From: Jackrogersella multiformis
Taxonomy: Eukaryota > Ascomycota > Sordariomycetes > Xylariales > Hypoxylaceae
Length of the DNA stretch: 64,000 bases
Direction of reading: 5' to 3'
Assembly: GCA_902806575.1 (NCBI GenBank)
Contig: CADCXD010000004.1
Location: 2,418,001 to 2,482,000, forward strand
The notes below the pieces were generated by a model that did no database searches, was not told the DNA's origin, and saw only the letters and a program-made list of their open reading frames with translations. A program made the position numbers and the translations under genes. Shown here one piece after another: positions 24,495-36,134 of this stretch (position 1 is its first letter; every line of letters starts with the position of its first letter).

Positions 24495-24851
24495 TCAAGC
24501 AACAATGGGTACTTGATTCTCGACGGGCCCGGGCGCTGAAGGGTCAGAGTCCGGCTTCGGTAAATCGTCCTGGATGGTATCGTTAATATGTATGTATGCA
24601 TGTATGTGCAGCGCGATATATAAGGGGATGCGCTGGACCGCTGGACGAACCAAATCGTAGATGACCCGAATCATCAAACTGCAACTTGGGCAGACAGCGA
24701 TATCCGTGGCCTCGTCTTGGAGATCCATGAGCGCAATCTCGAAGCGATCGCCACACGGGCAAGGATAGTGGTAGATCTGCAGAGTCTTGTCGAAGGTCAT
24801 GTCTTCGATTTCGACCTCGTCATAGACTGCGATTTCTTCGTCATCGGCCAT
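24495..24851 (-). CDS. DPH3: Diphthamide biosynthesis protein 3 (CSL zinc-finger, Kti11)
   Basis: Small electron-carrier protein needed for the first step of diphthamide formation on elongation factor 2 and, as Kti11, for Elongator-dependent tRNA wobble modification; acts in the cytosol. The CSL zinc finger is clear: C-P-C-G-D-R-F at about residues 32-38 and C-P-S-C-S-L at about 55-60, the four cysteine ligands, preceded by the conserved E-I-E-D-M-x-F segment. The frame is open throughout, but 24570-24650 has intron signals (donor GTTCGT, branch-like ATTAACGAT, acceptor CAG on the minus strand). Removing these 81 nt joins I-Y-D-L directly to D-D-L-P-K-P as in other fungi and gives 91 residues, the usual size. 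Exons: 24651-24851 and 24495-24569. Divergently arranged with the ABC transporter gene. Identification firm; intron very likely. Confidence 0.93.
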   Translation of the reverse strand: MADDEEIAVYDEVEIEDMTFDKTLQIYHYPCPCGDRFEIALMDLQDEATDIAVCPSCSLMIRVIYDLVRPAVQRIPLYIALHIHAYIHINDTIQDDLPKPDSDPSAPGPVENQVPIVA

Positions 24852-25645
24852 CGTGAATATTTCTATGATTAGAAAGCAGAATATCTTAATAATATAGTAC
24901 GAGTAGCAGCACTAAAAAAGAAAAATAATAATCGTATGAGGCTCTTCTTGTTAAGCCGCCACCCAAAGAGAAAAGAGAAGAGAAATTTATCGTTCGTCTT
25001 ACTAACACTGGCTTAACGGTTTACAAGAAAAGAATTCAAGAATTCAAGACCCCGCGCTCAGTTCCAAGGTTACAAATCGGATAGATGCGGCCTTGAATTT
25101 ATGCAACAAACCAAGCTCCTACCCCACACTCTTAAATGCCACAAATACAAAACAGCCACATTGCATTTGCGTGCATCAGCCACTAGTATAGCCACTTCAG
25201 CTGCTTACACAGGCTGACAGGTACCTTTGGAAGGGTGAATCACATGCAACAAGGACGTCACCAATTAAGACTATTGGAAGCTTCGGGTACCTACCTAGGT
25301 AGGTATGCCCTGGTCGCATCCGCCGAGGAAGGTTTTAGGTAACATGGATGCTTCAACTTCCTTCTGAACTCGAAAGATGAAAGTGAAAAGTTAACAATTA
25401 CATACACTACAATCCAATCCAATCCATCGCAACCATGTAATCACGATAATCCATTAATCTATCTAAACTGTATAACTTCCAATCTACTATAACTTCGAAT
25501 CTCCAATCGAATCTCCCAATCTGTTCAACTATATATTCCTATCTCATGGGCCGATTCTGTTTTCCGTCGGCTTCGGGGTAAACAAGTCTTGGAATTCAGC
25601 TTCAATCCTCCCCGGCCGATCTCACCGAGGTCACCAATCTCAACT
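24852..25645. promoter_or_regulatory. Shared divergent promoter region of DPH3 and the ABCD gene
   Basis: 794 bp between two start codons that face away from each other. Contains a perfect CTACCTAGGTAG palindrome at about 25288-25306 and short ATCCA/AATCC repeats near 25410-25425. Transcription start sites and TATA boxes cannot be fixed from sequence alone. Confidence 0.5.
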
Positions 25646-27887
25646 ATGGCGGTGCAATCTAAACTTGCTCTACCCGATCGGTCGATCAAGAGTATCGTCG
25701 CCCGATTGACGCACTTGTATGTCGAGAACAGGACTCGAATCTCTCGCGTAGTCTACCTCACCCTCCTCGTCGCTCTCGTGAACCGCGTCCGAAATGCCAT
25801 TTCCGAGCAGAAGGCCGCATCCGCGCGCGAAACCGCCAAGCGGCAATCGGGCATGACCTCGAACGACGGGACCGATTCTGCGACAAAGAAGAAGAAGGTA
25901 GAGCTTAATCGCGAGTTCTTCAAGTCCTTGTTGAGGCTGTTGAAGATAGTAATCCCAGGCGCGCGGAGCAAGGAAACTCGGCTTATCGCTAGCCATAGCT
26001 TCTTCTTAGTCGTAAGAACGCTTATTAGTCTGAAAGTTGCGGAGATGGATGGCGCGATTGTAAAGGCTCTCGTAAAAGGCAGCGGGAGGGAATTCCTGAC
26101 GAGAATTGTGTGGTGGATGCTGATCGCTGTCCCTGCGACCTTCACGAACTCCATGGTGAGCGTCTGGATCCGATGCCTGCTAAATCGCATAATATTAATA
26201 ATGTTGTAGCTATCATACCATCAAGCCGAATTATCGCTTAGGTATCGAACACGACTAACTCAGTTCATCCACGACAAGTACCTCTCACAACTCACATTCT
26301 ACGGTATATCTGCGCTAGACGACCGGATAAAGAATCCGGATCAGCTCATCGCAGTTGACGTTGCGAAGTTCTCTAACAGTTTAGCTGAACTATATAGCAA
26401 CTTAGCCAAGCCCATACTAGACATGGTGAGAGTCTATGTGAATCATTGTAGTACTATAGAAAGCTAACAACAATTAGACTATTTATACGTGGTCATTATC
26501 AAACAGTGTTGGTGGCGAGGGTGTCATGTTCATGTCCCTACTCGTCCAGCTCTCTGCCAGTGTCATGCGCGCTCTGACGCCTCCTTTTGGCAAATACGTT
26601 GCCGATGAAGCGAGGCTTGAGGGCGAGTTCCGATTCCAGCATTCGAGGCTCATCGACTATAGTGAGGAAGTAGCACTTTACCACGGCCACGAAGCGGAGA
26701 AGGATACGCTCGACAAGGGCTACTTCACCCTTATCAAACACGTGAATCATATTTTGCGGAGGCGACTCTACCATGGCATGATGGAAGACTTTGTCATCAA
26801 ATACTTCTGGGGTGCTCTGGGTCTTGTACTCTGCAGTGTGCCCGTCTTCTTCAAGCTGCCTGGCCAGTTAGCCGGCACAGTTGTCAGTATGGGAGATCGA
26901 ACGGAGACATTCGTGACAAATAGGCGGATGTTGCTCAGCGCATCCGACGCCTTCGGACGCGTAATGTTCTCTTACCGCGAAATCATGGAGTTGGCTGGAT
27001 ATACGTCACGTGTCGCCTCGCTATTAGAAGTTATGGACGATATACAAGCGGGGCACTTCGAGAAGAAGCTCGTCTCTAATTCGGGTACCGAGGATAATGA
27101 AGCTGTGTTAAAAGGCAGAGGGAAAGTGGTTGAGAGCAAGGACATCGAGTTCATCAATGTGCCGATTATCTCCCCTAACGGAGACGTCCTCGTCAAAGCA
27201 CTCTCGTTTTCGCTCAAGCAAGGCGACCACCTCCTTGTCGTTGGTCCTAACGGATGCGGAAAATCGAGTCTTTTCCGAATCCTAGGCGGCCTATGGCCTG
27301 TATATGGTGGCACCGTCTACAAGCCACCGTTCACGGATATCTTCTATATCCCCCAACGTCCCTACTTATCACGTGGAAGCCTTCGCCAGCAGATTACATA
27401 TCCGGACAGCCTGCGCACCGTCCGTGCGCGCGGCGTGACTGATGCTGAACTCTTAGACATCCTAAAGACCCTCTCCCTCGAGCATCTCGTCGATCTGTAC
27501 CCCGAGGGCTGGGACGCGGAAGCCGAGTGGCGTGACGTCCTCTCGGGCGGCCTGCAGCAGCGCGTGGCCATGGCTCGCCTCTTCTACCACAAGCCGCGTT
27601 ACGCAATCCTCGATGAGTGCACAAGCAGCGTGACGCTCGAGACCGAGAAAGCCATGTACGATAACGCCAAGGCATTAGGTATCACGTTGATGACAGTCAG
27701 TCACCGGCGCAGCCTGTGGAAGTATCATAGTAGGATCCTGCAATTCGACGGACAGGGCCACTTCGTGTTCACGAAGCTGGACGCCGACAGGAGGTTGAAG
27801 CTTGAGGACGAGAAGGAGGACTTGGAAGTCCTGCTAAGACAGGTACCGGACATCGAGAGGAGAATTGGCGAGTTGACCGATGGATGA
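25646..27887 (+). CDS. Peroxisomal ABC half-transporter, subfamily D (fatty-acyl-CoA importer, PXA1/PXA2 type)
   Basis: Half-transporter with one membrane domain followed by one nucleotide-binding domain, as in ALDP/Pxa proteins that dimerise in the peroxisomal membrane to import long-chain fatty acids or their CoA esters for beta-oxidation. Exons 25646-26155, 26210-26425, 26478-27887; introns 54 and 52 bp; coding length 2136 nt, 711 residues. The ATG at 25646 (CAACTATGG) is chosen over an upstream in-frame TTG. The subfamily-D EAA-like loop N-P-D-Q-L ... F-S-N-S-L-A-E-L-Y-S-N-L-A-K-P lies at about 212-242. Walker A G-P-N-G-C-G-K-S-S is at about 498-506, signature L-S-G-G-L-Q-Q-R at about 597-604, Walker B Y-A-I-L-D-E-C-T-S-S at about 616-625, H-loop S-H-R-R-S near 650. 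The signature and the residues after Walker B differ slightly from the usual E-K-Q-R and S-A-V. Which of the two Pxa paralogues it represents is not settled. Confidence 0.93.
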
Positions 27888-29056
27888 GTTAGCGGTAGGG
27901 AAGTCCATAAATCTCAGGGACGAATGACGCATGACAGGGGTGTTCCAAGGTAAGTATGGTAGGGGTATGGGAGTATGTAGTGTATGTACATAACTTACAT
28001 GATTTGTAAAATCCCATAACCTTGGAAACACATTAGTCTAAACTGCACTAAAGTAGCTTCCGGGCACCGGAGCATCTAAGGCGAATCGCCAACTCCCGTT
28101 CCCGGAAGCTTATCCTATGCGGCATTTAACCAATTGGCCTATTAGCTCTCGTGGAATTGGCAAGGCGGTGCATACATATAGCACGACCACTTATGACTAT
28201 GTACGTACTCGTGTGGGACGTTTAGCAACTGCTTACCCACTTTGCTTGGCCTTCTTAAGCCTCATTAACCTTTTTCTGGGTAGTCTCGAGATGCCCGTGG
28301 CAGGGTTCATCGAGAGATCCTCACGCGATAATCTAGCCGACCAGCTAACTTAATAAGAATCGTATCTTGCGCTCGGAAAAAAGATTGAAAAAATTTGAAA
28401 AAAAAAAGGAAAGAAAGAGAAAATCGTTCAAGTTAAGGGTTAGAGCTGTTTAGTGTATATGTATATGTATATGTATATGTAGAAGAAATCCTAGATATGT
28501 CCGAGAATAGAGATTACCATCATGTCCGAGAATACGATCTACTACCTTAGGTAGGTATGTACGTAAAGCACAGGACCCAGTCGCATCTGCCGCGATCAGC
28601 TCTCGACCCAGAACCCGTATCCACCGGACCCAGAGAAGGGCCGGATGCCAACCTGGAAGCTATTTGATGTAGATCTATCTAGTCGTCGCTTCCACCCTGT
28701 ATGTGCCCACGGCTGCTACGACCATCACGATGTACTAGTGCATACTACCTCTAAACCCATCCATTCCGAAGACCGACTTTGCCTGTGGCGGCTGGCCCTG
28801 TGCGTTATTGGGGGGCCCATTCTTCTCTCCAGTCTCAAAGCCTTTTCTTCTGGTCCCATGGGGCTCCGCAACTTTCGTAAAACGTCGGGGGAGGAGGCAG
28901 GGAGGGAATACACTACATAATGACTACGCTAATGGCGAGCCCTTAATAAACAATAAAGGTGCATCCTATATTACCCGACCTACCGCCCTTACTTACCTAC
29001 TTACCTACTTTTCTCTCTTCCGCACCTATGATCCTAGGTATCATCTTAGAAGAAAC
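27888..29056. other. Intergenic DNA upstream of the sugar transporter
   Basis: Holds a TATATG hexanucleotide run at about 28455-28481, a duplicated 13-base TGTCCGAGAATA motif (28498 and 28524), and a TACCTTAGGTAGGTA site at about 28543-28558. A 78-codon ATG frame at 28117-28353 has one hydrophobic stretch but no recognisable family and is not called. The last part is the promoter and leader of the transporter. Confidence 0.45.
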
Positions 29057-30805
29057 ATGGGCTCCTCGAAATACTTCGGCCTTCAAGGCCACGCCCTAAG
29101 CAGGCTGCAAACAGCCCTCATCGTCGCCCCGTCCTTCATCTTGTTCGGGTACAACCAAGCCGGCATCGGCGGGCTGATCACGGAGGACGACTGGGTCGAG
29201 ACGTTCCCGCAGATCGACACGGTGCACGCGTCGGCGGCGGACAAGAGCAAGCGGTCGACGCTGCAGGGCTTCGTCGTGGCGGTCTTCGTCATCGGCGCGC
29301 TGTTCGGCGCGCTCTCGTGCTCGTACACGGGCGACCGGTTCGGCCGCCGCAACGTCATCTTCTTCGCCGGCGTGTGCACGCTGGTCGGCGAGGTCCTCGA
29401 GGCCGCGTCGTTCGGGCTCCCGCAGTTCATCGTCGGCCGGGTCGTCGTCGGCCTGGGCGTCGGCCAGCTGAGCTCGCTCGTGCCCGTCTGGCAGAGCGAG
29501 ACGTCGGGCGCCAAGGACCGGGGCCGGCACGTCGTCCTGGACGGGCTGTTCATCTGCCTCGGCTACGTCCTCGAGTCCTGGATCGACCTGGGCTTCTTCG
29601 AGCTGCGCCACGGCCCGGCCACGTGGCGGGCTCCGATCGCCATCGCCTGCTTGTTCTCGCTGGTGCTCGTGTCCTCCATCTACATGTTCCCGGAGTCGCC
29701 GCGCTGGCTCCTGATGGTGAACAAGAGCGACCAGGCCCGCGAGAACCTCGCCGTGCTCCGCGGCCTGCCCCAGGACGCCCCCGAGGTCCTGGCCGAGATC
29801 GCGGGTATAGAGCACTCCCTCGAGATCACGGCGGACGGCGGCGCCAAGCTGAGTCATCTCCTTAAGATGGGCGAGGATAAGCTGGCATACCGGTTCGGGC
29901 TGTGTATCATGCTGCAGTTCTACCAACAGATGTCGTAAGTAACGGGTTCACACCGCCTCCTCTCTTGTAGACATGGAGGCTAGATCGGAGACGGGAGCTA
30001 ATACTATCGCGCAGTGGAAGCAACCTCATCAGCGTCTACGCCCCGATCCTCTTCCAGGAGAACCTCGGCCTCAGCAGCGAGGTCTCCCGCATGCTCTCGG
30101 GCGGAGCCCTGACCTGGAAGTTCCTGTCGTCGTTCCTGGCCTTCTTTGCCATCGACCGTTTCGGCCGGCGCGCGGTTTTCATAATTAGCGGCACCGGCAT
30201 GTCGTGCTGCATGATCGCGCTCGCCGTCGCGACTTCGTTCCCTACGTCCAATCGGTCCTCGCAGGTAGCGGCCGGGTGCTTCATTTACTTGTACAACACG
30301 TTCGTGCCTATCGGGTTCCTCGGCGCGAATTTCTTGTACTGTACCGAGGTTGCGCCTCTGAGGTTGCGGATGGCCATGAGTTCGATCTCGACGGCTAACC
30401 ATTGGGCATGGTAAGCTCAACCCTCCCCCCCCTCACATTACCTGCAATATAGGTGCCCATGCGGGCTTTACGGTCGACTTCAATAAAATAAAATAAAAGG
30501 CGCTAACGTGAGGGAATCACAGGAACTTCGTCGTCGTGATGGTGACGCCCGTGGCCATCTACAGCATCGGCTGGCAGTACTACATCGTGTTCGCGGTGAT
30601 CGCGGCGTGCGTGCCGCTTTCGGTGTACTTCCTTTTCCCCGAGACCATGGGTCGCAACCTCGAGGAGATCGACCTCGTGTTCAAGCAGTCGCCGTCGGCG
30701 TGGGCCACCGTCCAGTTCGAGAAGCAGCACCGCGGCATCTACGCGCCGCAGGACTTCAGGGAGAAGGCGGAGGTCGAGGCTAAGCACGAGCACGTCGACG
30801 GTTAG
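29057..30805 (+). CDS. MFS sugar transporter (SP family)
   Basis: Twelve-segment plasma-membrane sugar porter. Exons 29057-29934, 30015-30410, 30523-30805; introns 80 and 112 bp (second with GCTAACG branch site); 1557 nt, 518 residues. Family motifs: F-G-Y-N-Q-A-G-I-G-G in segment 1; G-D-R-F-G-R-R at about 93-99; P-E-S-P-R-W-L at about 212-218 (end of N-half); Q-F-Y-Q-Q-M-S-G-S-N-L in segment 7, formed across intron 1; D-R-F-G-R-R at the 8/9 loop; and P-E-T-M-G-R-N-L-E-E-I-D at about 463, the C-terminal sugar-porter signature. Substrate cannot be told: the segment 7 Q-Q-x-S-G motif fits a hexose or disaccharide carrier. Very GC-rich third positions produce long spurious antisense frames. The ATG at 29057 is the first that gives a normal N-terminus. 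Confidence 0.93.
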
Positions 30806-32569
30806 TTGGACTTTGCATCGAGTTATCTGCATACCCTAGATGGTATGTTTTCCTGCGCCGAAGAGGTGGGGGCTGGTTATGACGAATAGAGGTATGTATT
30901 ACGGGTTTATGATATGCAATATATATTTGGAAATAGAACTTCGTCGCATAGAAATACGGGGTCGGCACGGAGGCGGGAGTTGTTTAGGGTCATTAGAGAA
31001 ACCTGTTCAGATTGATATCCAGATAGAGCGTGCTATTGGTTTATGTTGGATTCCTCGTGATCTAAAGATATTATCGTTCATTTCAAAGACTTTTGGAGAA
31101 GAAGAAGAAAAACCCCTAGGTCCAGGAAGATTCACTGATCTTTCGCCCTCAATTTAGATCATGTTTGCTTGTTTGTTAGGACTCTTGTAGAACCAACAAG
31201 TTATACAGCTTATACTCTGTGGGTCGAATACCACTATTTATATTTATTCTATGATAGCTGGAGGTACTTTAGTGCAACTATTGTACCATACTACCTACCT
31301 AAGTACCTTGAATTTTCATAGACACACACAACTTAGTGAAGTTATGTTAGATCATATGGATCATATGAGAGACGAGCGGCATAGCTACGGCCGGTTATCC
31401 CGGAGAAGCTCACGATCTCATTGGCCTCCCTCTTCGATCCGTGGTTGATCCGTTGACGTTGACGGTTTCGGATAAGGTGGTCTCTTAATATATATTTATT
31501 AATGAACGGGGTAATATAGGTAGAAGAAGAAGAGAGTGCTTTGTGTAGCTTAGTTAAGCTACCTAAGACAGGTTTTATGATCAGACATTGTGCATTGTGT
31601 TGAAATGGAGATGTCAGATGTGTGGAACCCGAATATTAATATTTATGGTGGTGCTCTATTAAATGATATCGTATAAATAGTTTGCTCTAGTATTTTCATA
31701 TCCTGCATGATTATGTAATAAAAGGAATTCATGGATGTTTGCTACAGTGCTAGGTACCTAAGGTAGTCGCCCCAGAAGCACCTGGGCCGCTGGGCAATAC
31801 CGCAGTCAGTGCTTGTTTAGTGGGTACCTCACAGCGGGGTCGCGTACCTAGGTAGGTATTTAACGATGCCTGATTTGATTCAAGGGAGCCCTAACCTGAA
31901 CCTGAACCTGACCTGACACCTGAAAAGCATCGCGAAACTCAACACCAATACTAACAATACTAAGCCGACTCAGCCCCGATGCTGACGCATACCTGTTTTA
32001 TGATCGTCTATGCCACGCGAATGACCGCGGCAGCTGCATAACTTATTTCATTCGGAAAATTCTTATTGAACTAGGTATTCTGATCATACCTACTAAGATA
32101 CCTACTATTAAGGTAGTCAACGCCATCTTAGCCTTCACTATCCTTAACCTTCACTATCATTCCGTTCCTACACTACCTACCTAGGTTAGTGTAGTTCGCT
32201 CTAATGCGATCTCTACTATACACTAGACTAGAAATCCCTGCCCGACTTTTTCTTTATATTTAGATTTAGCCCAACGTTATAGTGAAACCTTGAGAAGTCG
32301 CAAGACGTCGCTCACCGTCCGCTCTTCCACACGAGGTGGCGCGATTGAGGATACCTACCTAGGTACCTAGGGTAGTTCATTAGGCTTGGTACCTGGCATC
32401 ATCCCCTGGCATCATTCCCGCGAGCTCAGGGACAGCGCCGGCCTATTTGTTCTCCATCCCTGTCAATCACATTCATCGTAACAGGGTGATCCGTACTTTC
32501 GGACGGTGTTCTTTTATGACTTATATTCGCAAATTTCATAGGCTCTCGAGACTAGGCAAGACACAAAAG
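30806..32569. other. 1.76-kb intergenic DNA
   Basis: No gene recognised. Several TACCTAGGTA-type motifs (about 31749-31763, 31845-31859, 32174-32186, 32352-32375), a short CCTGAA repeat at about 31891-31915, and an ATATGGATCATATGAGA stretch near 31356. Open frames at 30840-31157 and 31251-31448 look random. The right end is promoter of the next gene. Confidence 0.45.
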
Positions 32570-34352
32570 ATGGAGGAGCATGTCGAGGCACGCTCGCTAG
32601 CCTCCCTCAACTATCTAGCAGCCAACCCGCCTCAGTATCCGAAAAAGCCTACTGAAGAGAAACAAGATCCAATTACTCTATACATCTCCAGAGTACCCGG
32701 CACAAGAGGTAGGTCCTAACAGCATATGATCTCAGGTCTGCTCTAAGGGTTCTTGTCTAACATTCAGCCCAGACATCATCCTCTCAACCTTGAAACCTCA
32801 GGTTAAGAGTGTCACGGCAGAGGATGTGGCCAGTTCACTGTATTATGTTCATCTGAACCTTCCCGAAGATGAGGCCCTCACTCCCCTTCCTGGTCAGACC
32901 AAGCCTTCATCGTCTCCTAGAACGAGCGAGGAGAGCACAAAGTCAGGAAACCAGATTCATAGAAAACCGGTACCAGGGACCTCAAGTCTTGCCTCGTCGC
33001 AAATAGATGATAACCCACAGCTACCTCCGTCTGGAAAGGAGAACCAAGGTAACAACGGCCAGGCACAGCCTCCAATACGGAAGCCGGTTCCTCCTCAGCG
33101 ACCACCAGCCTCGCAACTCATACCTCGGGCAGGATCTCAGAGGAAACCTCTAGGGCCCAGATTAGCTACTAAAGCATCTCCTGAAATAAACCTGACGCAG
33201 ACACCGATTTATGAGCCTGGACCAAGCATAGATCTCTCTTCACTACCACCGCGACCTAGCGAGCTACCGGATCCATTCACTGGTTTCGGAAATCCTCGAT
33301 CCCCATCACCTAAATCACATAAGCAACGTCCTTTCACGCCGTTCTCACTGACCCTCATAAGGAGAGATCCAAGTTCCGGTCAGCAGTGGAACGTCGCAAA
33401 GGTGGCTTCATTCCAACTGGAGAACCCCGAACTCATTGTTGATGAGAAATCTCGTCAGCCTTCTCCTTCGATTATTATACATTTAGAGACCTCGGGATAT
33501 GCCAAGTTTCGGGGCATGCCAACCCATCCGCCTGCGGATATAAGGGCTAGTCTGGATATACGGCCCGGAAGCGCATCCTCTGCATCGCGGTTGCACATAC
33601 CCGAATTCAATGTACATAACACAACTTCGAACGCCTTCGAACGCCAAGTCATGATGGCGTACTCAAAGTCTTTTACCGCTGCTATACGTGGGAAATTCCA
33701 TCATAGGAGCTCCTCGGATGAAGACCAACCACTCTCGCCTGCTGCTGTCGTGTCTCAGCATAATCGCCACGGCAGCGCAGCATCTATAGGATCGTTTGGT
33801 GGAGATTTCGACGGCGGCGAGGCACCCGTAATTACGCAGCCCGCGCCGGGCCTGAAGGCACGTGGCTACATGTTTTACAGCCCGTGGGGCGGCCGTTGCG
33901 AATTCGTGACCGGAAATGCGGGACGGAGCCTGAAGTGTAGACATATCCTCCCCACATACGGCGGTGCTGTCAACCCTCTCGTAGACGGACAGGATGGGGA
34001 GAGTGGCAGACACAGAGCGAGGGGCCAGCCAATCAGCGAGTTACGGTTCAATCTCCCCAGCAGCGAATTATTCGCCGACAAGCGAGCCATCGAGGGAGGC
34101 GCCAGGACTAGGGATCAGCTACAGACTCAATTCAACAGGATCCTGGAAAAGGCCCAAGGTCTCGACCACGACGATGATGACGACTGGCATCTCGACCTGA
34201 GCTTAGGTAGGGAGAAGGCAGGCGGGGGGAACAGGGGGAAGAGGGCCAAGATGGGGAAGCTGATCGTGTTCGACGACGGCCTGAAGATGTTGGACCTCGT
34301 CGTGGCGGCGAACGTCGGCGTCTGGTGGACTGCGTGGGAACGAACATACTGA
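32570..34352 (+). CDS. Conserved fungal protein, proline/serine-rich, function unknown
   Basis: Exons 32570-32708 and 32773-34352, intron 64 bp; 1719 nt, 572 residues. The start at 32570 (AAAAGATGG) begins a protein whose first ~100 residues are ordered and look conserved: a D-P-I-T-L-Y-I-S-R-V-P-G-T-R segment joined across the intron to D-I-I-L-S-T-L-K-P, then an S-S-L-Y-Y-V-H-L block. Residues ~100-220 are low-complexity Pro/Ser/Gln-rich linker. A second ordered part follows (T-L-I-R-R-D-P-S-S-G-x-Q-W-N-V), then a C-terminal part with F-Y-S-P-W-G-G-R-C-E-F and an acidic D-D-D-D-D-W tract near 530. No signal peptide or membrane segment. I recognise the general type as a fungus-wide hypothetical protein but cannot name a function. 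Confidence 0.8.
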
Positions 34353-35354
34353 TTTTTTTTGCGACGAATTCCTTCAACAGCATCCCAGCGGTAGTAGTAA
34401 GTCCAGCGACGGGGAGAGGGATGTGATAGTAAGGGGTTTGGAGTTCCGGGGCTAATGAGATCACGTGCAAGATATTTTATAGACCGGCCTACATGAGATA
34501 CCAACGGCGTACCTAAGATCGGCTGCTTTCCATGGAAAAGCGCTTTGCGTTCAACACATACATAGCATTGAATTTATCATTAGAGGAAGGGGGAAAAGGA
34601 GGCTTTTTTCGAGATTTAGAGGTATAATGAGACATAGTATAGGATATCCAATATACTCTAAATCTGATTATAACTAGTAATTTTTCCATCATGTGTCCTC
34701 TTTCACGTAATGGTCGTTCTTTTATCTTCTTCGGAGAATCGACGTGTAATCTACCTCATCGCCAGGCCGAAAGCCGAGAGTCCCATATTAAGTGGCAGCC
34801 AGCATTATGGATACCTCTCCTCCATAGCAACCTCAGCTCGCCAGCTCTCAAGGCAACCAGATGGAACCCGAGAGACCGCAGGCCAAAGGCAGCATATAAG
34901 TAGTTATAATACAGTTGTATATTGCCCTAAGGGGCAGTTACAAGTGGCTCAATTGAATAGTGTTCAAACCACCGCTCCTTAAAATGGCGGATGGCAGGTT
35001 CGAATCAAGTTCAAATCAATGTTTTTTTTTTCAACCATCTTTTTTTGTTTAACAAGATTTTCCTGGATAAATGTTTAGCATTTAGAAAGAGTAAAAAAAA
35101 TTACTGTATACCACATATATCTAATTCATTTACTACCCAAAATACCTATTATCTCATTAAGGGGTTCAGGAGGTGCAGGAGGTGGTAGGGTGGTCGATTG
35201 TGGCTGATAACTACGACGAGGCTGTGCGACGTTTAGTCAAGCCACAACATTTATAGAAAATTATAGTGGGTCTCGATTAAAAGATCGAACCTCGTTATGA
35301 TGCAACTCGGCTTGATCGACCTGATCGACCGCAAAGCAAGGACAATAGCCCACC
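34353..35354. other. Intergenic DNA with a tRNA-like relic
   Basis: No protein gene supported. A tRNA-like stretch is described separately; two homopolymer T runs follow it (35022-35031 and 35040-35046). Confidence 0.45.
34937..35031 (+). other. tRNA-like relic with A-box, B-box and T-run
   Basis: TGGCTCAATTG at 34945-34955 matches the RNA polymerase III A-box, GGTTCGAATC at 34997-35006 matches the B-box, and a T10 run at 35022-35031 could terminate. Spacing between boxes is tRNA-like (~50 nt). But the stretch after the B-box does not pair back with the T-stem, and no acceptor stem closes, so it is not a working tRNA; a degenerate tRNA or tRNA-derived SINE fragment is more likely. Confidence 0.35.
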
Positions 35355-35893
35355 ATGTTCGCAACATTAATACGAAGGATGCCGGAGGGGCCCATACTTC
35401 CCAAATTAAGGAATACGATCAAGACGCCATTGTCGGAGGCTTATAACGGCAAATACAAGCCTAAGAAGATCTGGCCGCCAGACTTCTCAAAGCTCTCCGA
35501 GAAGGAGAAGTTCCGATTCGAACGACGATATAAACGAAGGATGAAGCTCGCTACCCAGCGACCGCGATGGGATAAATTCATGAAGCTGGCACAACTGTTC
35601 AGTGTGACGAGTGAGTCAGAACAATTCCCTTGGTTTGAGTCATGGGAGAGCTTGGATTAACATGATATCCGTGATAGCTGTCCTGGTCTATTGCGTCTTA
35701 TTTATGGACTTCAGCAAGGAGGAGCATCCCTTCCAAGGGGTAAGCCGGAAACCTTACTCGATATATATTCTCATGATCTAACATAAGCATCTAGATACGA
35801 AACACGTTCTGGGAAGCCGTCGGCGCATTCTCGTCAGAGCAGAGATACGAAAGGAAAAGCCCCAATATAGAAGCGACCATAAATCCAAAGTAG
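35355..35893 (+). CDS. Small conserved fungal membrane protein, probably mitochondrial
   Basis: Exons 35355-35610, 35678-35739, 35795-35893; introns 67 and 55 bp; 417 nt, 138 residues. The N-terminus (M-F-A-T-L-I-R-R-M) and the strongly basic stretch around residues 55-75 (F-R-F-E-R-R-Y-K-R-R-M-K) suggest a mitochondrial protein. One hydrophobic segment, V-L-V-Y-C-V-L-F-M-D-F at about 86-97, is created by splicing exon 1 to exon 2; exon 3 adds a short I-R-N-T-F-W-E tail and E-Q-R-Y. Without the first intron the frame stops at 35660, so the spliced model is preferred. Function not known to me; location inferred. About 240 bp with no feature separates it from APS3, which converges on it. Confidence 0.75.
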
Positions 35894-36134
35894 CCTTACC
35901 AAATCACTCTGTATATTACGAGCCTCACATTGCATGGATGGAGTTTGGAGGCATGGGAAATACCCCATGAATGTCCATTTGCACCTGTATAAAGTCGGAA
36001 TCTCCCATTAAAAGACGATGCTGCTCCTACTCGATGCTTGTCCCGTATCCGTAACCTCGCAAACTCCGGACACCCTTTTCAGTTGCACAACTACCTAGGT
36101 AGGTACTAGGTGCGCATACGTATGCGCGCAGACA

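Noticed and set aside
28117..28353. 78-codon ATG frame downstream of the ABC transporter
   Set aside because: One hydrophobic stretch but no homology or regulatory support; chance length for this composition.
29096..29926. 276-codon minus-strand open frame
   Set aside because: Lies antisense to exon 1 of the sugar transporter; Arg/Glu/Asp/Ala-rich translation is the usual shadow of GC-rich third positions.
34937..35010. Functional tRNA gene
   Set aside because: The T-stem and acceptor stem do not pair despite good A and B boxes.
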